DNA of 6,082 bases, taken from the NCBI GenBank assembly GCA_964392085.1, contig CAYMOV010000143.1, positions 1 through 6,082 on the forward strand, written 5' to 3'. The notes below the pieces were generated by a model. That model made no database searches. It saw nothing but the letters and a program-made list of their open reading frames with translations, and had not been told where the DNA came from. This stretch comes from CAYMOV01 sp964392085 (GTDB lineage Bacteria > Oederibacteriota > Muellerivitia > Muellerivitales > Muellerivitaceae). Below, one piece after another: positions 1 to 4,324 of the stretch. Position numbers and translations under genes: made by a program. Numbering within the stretch: the stretch's first letter is position 1; each line of letters begins with the position of its first letter.

Positions 1-1172
1 AGCGCGAGCAATTGGAGGCGCGGATCCGCCAGTCGGAAAAGCTGGAGAGCCTGGGCGTCTTGGCGGGAGGGACCGCCCATGACCTGAACAACCTCCTCAC
101 CGCCATCCTGGGCAACGCCGACCTGGCCCTGGCGGACGTTCCGGAGGGTTCGGCGCCCGCCCTTTCCCTGGCCCGATTGAAGGGGGCGGCGCGCCGGGCC
201 GCCGAGTTGGCCAAGCAGCTCCTGGCCTATTCGGGCCGGGGCCGGTTCCAGCGGGTCTCGGTGCCCCTCAACGATTCGGTCCGGGAGGTGGTGGATCTCC
301 TGCAGGCCACCCTCCCGACCCGGATCCGGATCCATGAAAACCTCGATCCCCAAAACCCCGTCTTGACGGGTGACCCCACCCAGGTCCGACAGGTCATCCT
401 CAACCTGGTCACCAACGCCGTGGAATCCCTCGGCACCGAGGGGGGGGATGTCCGGGTTTCGACCAGCCGGGAAAGCGTCGCCGCCGGTTCCCCGGGCCTG
501 CTCCAACAGTTTTTCGACGGAAGCGGGCCGTCGGACCAAGTGGTGCTGGAAGTCGCGGATACCGGCTGTGGGATGGCTCCCGAGACCCAACGCCGGATGT
601 TCGAGCCCTTCTTTTCCACGAAATTCGCCGGCCGGGGACTCGGCATGGCCGCCGTGCTGGGCATCGTGAGGGGCCATCGGGGTGCGATCGGGATGGACAC
701 CCAACCGGGCAAAGGCACGACCCTCCGGATCTACCTGCCCGGCTTGGTCCAAACGCCGAAGCCTGGAGCCTCCCTCCCGGACAAACGGAAGGAGCCTCCC
801 CAAGGCCGGATCCTCGTGGTGGATGATGAGGAAATGGTCCGGGAGGCCGTCGCGGGCATGCTTCGCACCCTCGGTTGGAAGGTGGATTTGGCCGCGGATG
901 GATCCCAAGCCCTGGAGTGGCTCCGGTCGCCTGGCAGCCGACCGGACCTGGTATTGTTGGACCTGACCATGCCGCGGCTCGACGGCCGCCAGACCGCCGC
1001 CTTGATCCGGGAGATCAGCCCGGAACTTCCGGTCATCCTGATGAGCGGGGCCTTCGCCCGGCCCGAGGATGACCCGGAGGGCCTCAGCGGCGCCGACGCC
1101 TTCCTCCCCAAGCCCTTCAGCGTGGCCGACCTTCGGCAGTGCTTGACCCGTTTCCCCATCGAAAATAAATAG
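1..1172 (+). CDS. Hybrid sensor histidine kinase with C-terminal receiver domain (5' partial)
   Basis: A two-component kinase that should autophosphorylate on a histidine and pass the phosphate to its own receiver aspartate. The frame is open to the window edge: codons before the TTG at 12 read R-E-Q, continuing a coiled coil. That TTG is therefore probably internal and the sensory part lies upstream. Residues are numbered from that TTG. The HisKA motif TAHDLNN carries H23. The N box has N131 and N135, the G1 box is DTGCGM (183-188), the F box is FEPFFSTK (197-204), the G2 region is GRGLGMAAV (207-215) and the G3 region is PGKGTT (232-237). After a short Pro-rich linker, a receiver follows with acidic pair D271/D272, phosphoacceptor D317, S345 and K367. 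All catalytic landmarks of both modules are present. No DNA-binding output domain follows, so the phosphate may move on to an unseen partner. The stop is TAG at 1170. The family call is firm; signal and target are unknown. Confidence 0.95.
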   Translation, partial: REQLEARIRQSEKLESLGVLAGGTAHDLNNLLTAILGNADLALADVPEGSAPALSLARLKGAARRAAELAKQLLAYSGRGRFQRVSVPLNDSVREVVDLLQATLPTRIRIHENLDPQNPVLTGDPTQVRQVILNLVTNAVESLGTEGGDVRVSTSRESVAAGSPGLLQQFFDGSGPSDQVVLEVADTGCGMAPETQRRMFEPFFSTKFAGRGLGMAAVLGIVRGHRGAIGMDTQPGKGTTLRIYLPGLVQTPKPGASLPDKRKEPPQGRILVVDDEEMVREAVAGMLRTLGWKVDLAADGSQALEWLRSPGSRPDLVLLDLTMPRLDGRQTAALIREISPELPVILMSGAFARPEDDPEGLSGADAFLPKPFSVADLRQCLTRFPIENK

Positions 1173-1184
1173 GCGCGCGAATCG

Positions 1185-1261
1185 CCGGAACGGGTCCAGC
1201 CCGGATAGGGGACTCCGGCCCCATCGGTTGGACGGGAGATCCTGTCGAGGTTCCGGTTTTT
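1185..1261 (+). terminator. Possible terminator downstream of the kinase gene
   Basis: A 7-bp perfect pairing (CCGGAAC at 1185-1191 with GTTCCGG at 1250-1256) is followed directly by five T at 1257-1261. The enclosed loop of 58 bases is long for an intrinsic terminator, but it contains a further small hairpin (GGGG 1208-1211 with CCCC 1219-1222). The position just after the kinase stop fits. The long loop keeps the call weak. Confidence 0.25.
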
Positions 1262-1512
1262 CCCATCAAGGTCCAAAATACCAACCGATCGCCAGAAATC
1301 GTTTTCCGCGGTTTGGGACCCCTTCAAGTTTTGATCGCGGGAGATGCGGTCACGGCCAAATGAAGACGGTTATTTCTTTATCGATTCTTTACAGGACCGA
1401 CTCCGGTTCAGGCGAAGACCGGCCGATCGAACCGGTTCGCTATCGGTCATAAGAAGAAGGAGCAAAACACTATTTGATGCAATTTGTCTGAAGAAACCGC
1501 TTTTAATTCCGG

Positions 1513-1518
1513 TACAAT
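1513..1518 (+). promoter_or_regulatory. Possible -10 box upstream of the PilZ gene
   Basis: TACAAT matches the sigma-70 -10 consensus TATAAT at five of six bases. It lies 36 bases before the PilZ start in AT-rich DNA. No good -35 element stands at the usual 16-18 base distance; the nearest TTG-like hexamer (TTGTCT at 1484-1489) is 23 bases away. The only purine-rich stretch before the ATG, AAGGGG at 1531-1536, is 18 bases from it, which is far for a ribosome binding site. Confidence 0.3.
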
Positions 1519-1554
1519 ACCTAACACTTAAAGGGGATCCGGCGAAACCTTGTA

Positions 1555-1896
1555 ATGATTTCAGAACATCGTAAATCACCGCGGGTGGATTTTACCGAGG
1601 GCGTTCTTGCCCATCCGGTGACGCCTTCCAAATCGGGCAATATTTTCGAGGTGAACGCCCAAGCCCACAGTTTCCAAGCGGTCGATATCAGCCGGGAAGG
1701 AATACGTTTAAACGCCGGACGGACCCTCCCACCCCACAGCATCCTCAAGCTGAATTTCGAGATCCTGAAGCGCAAGCCCTTGGACGTCTTCGCGAGGGTG
1801 GTTTGGTCACGAGGGGACCAGGCGGGTTTGAAATTTATAGTCTTGGACGAGAACGCCCAAAAACATATCCATAGTTATACCCGTTATCCCGATTGA
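1555..1896 (+). CDS. PilZ domain protein, predicted c-di-GMP receptor
   Basis: A 113-residue stand-alone PilZ domain, the usual length for single-domain members. It should bind cyclic di-GMP in the cytoplasm and relay the signal to a partner protein; such proteins often affect motility, exopolysaccharide or secretion. Both ligand motifs are present: RxxxR near the N-terminus (R6 to R10, in HRKSPR) and the D/NxSxxG box as DISREG (D44, S46, G49). A RVVW strand (81-84) followed by the GLKF strand (91-94) matches the later beta barrel of the family. There is no membrane segment and no output domain. The ATG at 1555 is the natural start because the frame meets a stop at 1522-1524 and no other standard start lies between. 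Spacing of the upstream AAGGGG is poor. The gene converges on the hydrolase gene. The family call is confident; the partner and pathway are unknown. Confidence 0.9.
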   Translation: MISEHRKSPRVDFTEGVLAHPVTPSKSGNIFEVNAQAHSFQAVDISREGIRLNAGRTLPPHSILKLNFEILKRKPLDVFARVVWSRGDQAGLKFIVLDENAQKHIHSYTRYPD

Positions 1897-1918
1897 TCGT
1901 CCCGCCCCCCCACAGCCT

Positions 1919-1948
1919 TAAATAAGGCCGGTCAATAGGCCTTATTTA
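1919..1948. terminator. Bidirectional terminator between converging genes
   Basis: A perfect 11-bp inverted repeat (TAAATAAGGCC at 1919-1929, GGCCTTATTTA at 1938-1948) has an 8-base loop. Its core is GGCC and its outer ends are A/T-rich, so each strand's transcript ends the stem in a U-rich run, as in shared bidirectional terminators. It sits between the stop of the PilZ gene and the end of the hydrolase gene. The hydrolase stop codon TAA (complement of 1946-1948) lies inside the right arm. The lack of a long T run after the stem lowers certainty a little. Confidence 0.75.
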
Positions 1949-4210
1949 CCTTTGGATGAGCATTTTCCCGATGGCCCGGTTCTTTTTTGAGTCCTCCAAC
2001 ACCAGGTAATACAATCCGTTGCCGAGGGTCCCCAGGGCGGTGTCCGTGATCGTCACGGGGCCCGAAACCTGGGCGGGATACTCGTGCTCCAGCACCTTCC
2101 GGAAGGAAAGGGTGAAGAACTTAAGCGTAACGTCCTGCGGCTCACCATTGCCGAGGTTGAGTTGGACCTTCAGGACGTCTCCGCCCGGCACCCCGGGGGT
2201 CGGGTAGGGGAAAGGGTTCGGGTAGGCGATGGGGGTTTCGATCGTCCCAGGTCCGGGGGTGCCCGTGGGGCTCGGCGTGAAGGTCACCGTGGGGGTGGGC
2301 GTGTCGGTGAACCAGGTGCCCGTAGGGGTGGGCGTCGGGGTGAAGGTGGCCGTGGGGGTGAAGGTCGGCGTGCCCGTGTTCGTCGGGGTCGGCGTGTTGG
2401 TGAAGGAACAACCCCGGACCAAGCGGATGTTGTCGAAATAGAGCGCGCCGTTTCCTACGGCCCCGTTCTGGCTGTTGTAGATGAAGTAAAGCGCCGTCAT
2501 TGCCGCCGTCGGGTTAGTCACACCGCTGTAGTCGAGCCGGAAGACCAGGTTGTCGTTGGCTCCCCCATTGAGGCTGTAGAACGTGGGCGAGGTGAAGGTG
2601 GTCGCGGACTGGGTCCCGATATCCGCCCGGAGGAATAATTGGTGCCATGAGCCCGAATTGGTGATGAAGGTCGGATCGGCATAAACGTCCACGAGCAACT
2701 CATATTGATCGGCCCAGACATTTGGGGAAAAACTCCCGACCAGGTTGAAAACCTGGTTGTTCCAACCAACCCCGGTTGTAATATCCACTTTGAGGCAATG
2801 GGAACCTTGGGTGATGGCTCCAGGGGGCGCCGTCGATGAGTCGACCTGCGTGATGCCGGCGTTATTGCCGATCCATGAACCGTTTTCAGATCTCGATTCA
2901 CAAGGCCACGGCACAGAAACACAAATCGTGGATACAGGCGTAGGTGTGATGGTCAAGGTATTGGTGGGGGTATTGGTGATGGTGAAGGTCAGGGTTGGAA
3001 GAGTGCCCGTGGCGGTCACCGTCGGGGTGTTGGTCGGGGTCGGGGTCATGGTCAAAATCGGGGTGAAGTTCGCCTGGCACCCGATGACCGGGGTGGCGGT
3101 GACCAACCATTGCGAAACCGGCGCCCCATTCCAGGTGGTGGCGTCGTAATTGGGCGCGCAGTCCGAAAGTAGGATGGGGCCGGAGTTCCGCTGGAAGTCC
3201 CAGGCCGTCCCGCTGTATCCCCGCAGGTTCATCCATTGGACGACGCTGGTGGTCCAGGCGCCGGTGGAATACCCGGGGTATCCGGCGTCCGCGCAATTGC
3301 CGCAACTGGTGTGGTTGTCCGCGTCCTGCCCGAACTCCCCCACGATGACGGGATATAGGTCGCCGGCGGGCCTGATCTTTGCGTCCCCGTTCGTCGGCAC
3401 CCAGGGGGCGCTGCCCTTCCAGGGATAGATGTGGGTCGCGTAGGCCACTCCACGGCCATTGGCGACGTCGGTCAAGTGGTTGGCGGGAACGCCCGAGAGG
3501 TCGTAGGCCCAATCCAAGCCGCCCGCCACCACGATGTTGTTGGCGCCCGCTCCGCGGATGGTATTCAGGAGCGGCTGCATCCCGGGTGAAACGAAGCCCA
3601 CCGCCGCCCCGGTCGCGTCACCGTTCCGCCAGATGTTCCAATCCGTGATGCCCTTCGGCTCGTTGTAGAGGTCGAACAACACCGCGGGATTGTTCGCGTA
3701 CCGCGCCGCCACATCGGCCCAAAATGGCGTCGAGTGGACGTCCGGCATGTTTTCCTGCTGGATGGCCGTCCCCCAGTTCCCGTTCCCCGACCAATGGAGG
3801 TCCAGCAAGCAGTAGGCGTTGTTGTTCCTGCAGGTCCCGACCAGGGTGTCCACCAAGGCCCGGTAAGCGGCTTGGTTGGGGTTTGTCGTCTTGGAGTTGC
3901 CCACCCCGAACCAGAAATCCTGGCTGAGGGGGACGCGGATGAGGTTCGCGTGCCATCGGGTGATGGCGGCGCCGGTCGAAGCCACGATGTCGTTGCAGAC
4001 GCCGCCGTCGGTGCCCGAGCTGTTGTATTCGAGGCTGTCCACGTTCACGCCGCGGAGCACGATGGTGCATCCCGTGCTGGTGGACACGAACTGGTTGCCG
4101 ACCACCATCAGTTCGTCGGGGGACGACCAAGCCTTCAGGGCCGGAAGCGCCAGGGCCAGGGCCAAGAACGGCCGGACAATCACACGCAGTCGTTGGGAAA
4201 AGGGGGACAA
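1946..4210 (-). CDS. Secreted multidomain glycoside hydrolase family 5 (cellulase-like)
   Basis: Predicted retaining glycosidase exported to hydrolyse a beta-1,4-glucan or similar plant polysaccharide. Layout of the 754 residues: Sec signal peptide 1 to about 29 (basic SQRLRVIVR, then a Leu/Ala-rich core, then KAWSS); GH5 barrel about 31-380; TP-rich linker 382-428; beta-rich module about 429-601; second TP-rich linker 602-656; C-terminal beta domain about 657-754 opening with AYPNPF. The GH5 catalytic residues look complete: acid/base E184 in LYNEPKG, nucleophile E292 in VGEFGQ, with R53 (RGVN), R92 (IRVP), H139 (LDLHW), H260 and Y262 (THIYPW) and W337 (AWDF). The middle module ends in YFDNIRLVRG, typical of galactose-binding-fold carbohydrate modules, but I cannot name a CBM family. 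The last domain resembles FlgD-like or type IX sorting domains. The start is TTG, supported by AAGGAG six bases upstream and by the signal peptide. Cellulase is the best guess; mannanase or another GH5 activity is possible. Confidence 0.92.
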   Translation of the reverse strand: MSPFSQRLRVIVRPFLALALALPALKAWSSPDELMVVGNQFVSTSTGCTIVLRGVNVDSLEYNSSGTDGGVCNDIVASTGAAITRWHANLIRVPLSQDFWFGVGNSKTTNPNQAAYRALVDTLVGTCRNNNAYCLLDLHWSGNGNWGTAIQQENMPDVHSTPFWADVAARYANNPAVLFDLYNEPKGITDWNIWRNGDATGAAVGFVSPGMQPLLNTIRGAGANNIVVAGGLDWAYDLSGVPANHLTDVANGRGVAYATHIYPWKGSAPWVPTNGDAKIRPAGDLYPVIVGEFGQDADNHTSCGNCADAGYPGYSTGAWTTSVVQWMNLRGYSGTAWDFQRNSGPILLSDCAPNYDATTWNGAPVSQWLVTATPVIGCQANFTPILTMTPTPTNTPTVTATGTLPTLTFTITNTPTNTLTITPTPVSTICVSVPWPCESRSENGSWIGNNAGITQVDSSTAPPGAITQGSHCLKVDITTGVGWNNQVFNLVGSFSPNVWADQYELLVDVYADPTFITNSGSWHQLFLRADIGTQSATTFTSPTFYSLNGGANDNLVFRLDYSGVTNPTAAMTALYFIYNSQNGAVGNGALYFDNIRLVRGCSFTNTPTPTNTGTPTFTPTATFTPTPTPTGTWFTDTPTPTVTFTPSPTGTPGPGTIETPIAYPNPFPYPTPGVPGGDVLKVQLNLGNGEPQDVTLKFFTLSFRKVLEHEYPAQVSGPVTITDTALGTLGNGLYYLVLEDSKKNRAIGKMLIQR
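2243..2407 (-). repeat. Low-complexity TP-linker repeat 2 of the hydrolase
   Basis: On the + strand this reads as reiterated GT-rich units (GGGGTG, GTCGGCGTG, GTGAAGGT); on the coding strand it gives TPT, TPTPT, FTPT and TNT blocks, residues 602-656. It tethers the beta-rich module to the C-terminal domain. Such threonine/proline strings act as extended, often glycosylated linkers in secreted hydrolases. As near-repetitive DNA it is a likely place for length variation and assembly error. Confidence 0.85.
2927..3067 (-). repeat. Low-complexity TP-linker repeat 1 of the hydrolase
   Basis: The segment encodes residues 382-428, reiterated TPT, TNTPT and TLTIT blocks between the GH5 barrel and the beta-rich module. 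It has more Ile and Leu and is less regular than the second linker, so the two are related in style but not recent copies of each other. Confidence 0.85.
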
Positions 4211-4324
4211 GTCGGACTCCTTGGGAAACCTCAGGCGGTGGGCCCTGGGGGATGGTGAAACCTTACCGCTTCCCCCCCCAAGAACGGAAGACTAAATTGA
4301 CTTTATGCTGGTAAATATTTGAAT
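4211..4324 (-). promoter_or_regulatory. Leader and possible promoter region of the hydrolase gene
   Basis: The 114 bases between the regulator stop and the hydrolase start. The distal part (about 4290-4324) is AT-rich in otherwise GC-rich surroundings, as a promoter would be, but no clear -35/-10 pair stands out (a TTTACC-like hexamer is only 15 bases from TAGTCT). The proximal part is GC-rich and holds a C8 tract (4272-4279 on +) and two copies of the heptamer AGGTTTC on the coding strand (+ positions 4225-4231 as GAAACCT at the start side and 4257-4263), 32 bases apart. No terminator follows the regulator gene, so read-through into the hydrolase is possible. Confidence 0.4.
4217..4222 (-). 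promoter_or_regulatory. Shine-Dalgarno site for the hydrolase TTG start
   Basis: AAGGAG on the minus strand lies six bases before the TTG at 4210-4208. It is a near-ideal site and decides the start, since the protein then opens directly with a signal peptide and no ATG is placed equally well. Confidence 0.8.

Larger units (their letters stand above)
1173..1554. other. Gene-free spacer with imperfect inverted repeats
   Basis: No convincing gene is seen between the kinase stop and the PilZ start. Two short open frames (74 and 76 residues) look random and overlap each other. The first half is GC-rich. The last 100 bases (1451-1550) are about 40% GC by hand count, as expected upstream of a promoter. 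Three long-range imperfect inverted repeats can be drawn: CCGGAAC 1185-1191 with GTTCCGG 1250-1256; GGTCCAAA 1270-1277 with TTTGGGACC 1312-1320 (one bulge); and GACCGA/CCGGTTC 1395-1409 with GAACCGG/TCGGTC 1429-1448. They could be a leader or small RNA fold, or chance pairings in GC-rich DNA. I do not recognise a known riboswitch, including the c-di-GMP classes. Confidence 0.5.

Noticed and set aside
1395..1448. Inverted repeat as an intrinsic terminator
   Set aside because: No T run follows the right arm, which is followed by an A/G-rich stretch, and the internal loop is large; kept only as possible RNA structure.
1228..1574. Two short + strand open frames (74 and 76 residues) in the spacer before the PilZ gene
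   Set aside because: They overlap each other, have no ribosome binding site or family motif that I can see, and the second runs into the PilZ start.
2084..2638. 184-residue open frame on the + strand over the hydrolase gene
   Set aside because: It is the antisense of a low-complexity TP-linker region; the product is a Gly/Arg/Val string with no domain look, caused by GC-rich codons.
2243..3067. GT-rich reiterated units as a CRISPR array or tandem repeat locus
   Set aside because: The units are irregular, lack constant repeat and spacer lengths, and translate in frame as TP linkers of a secreted enzyme.
2898..3512. 204-residue minus-strand open frame overlapping the GH5 domain
   Set aside because: It is a shifted frame of the hydrolase gene, rich in Arg, Pro and His, without recognisable motifs; the GH5 frame has all catalytic residues.
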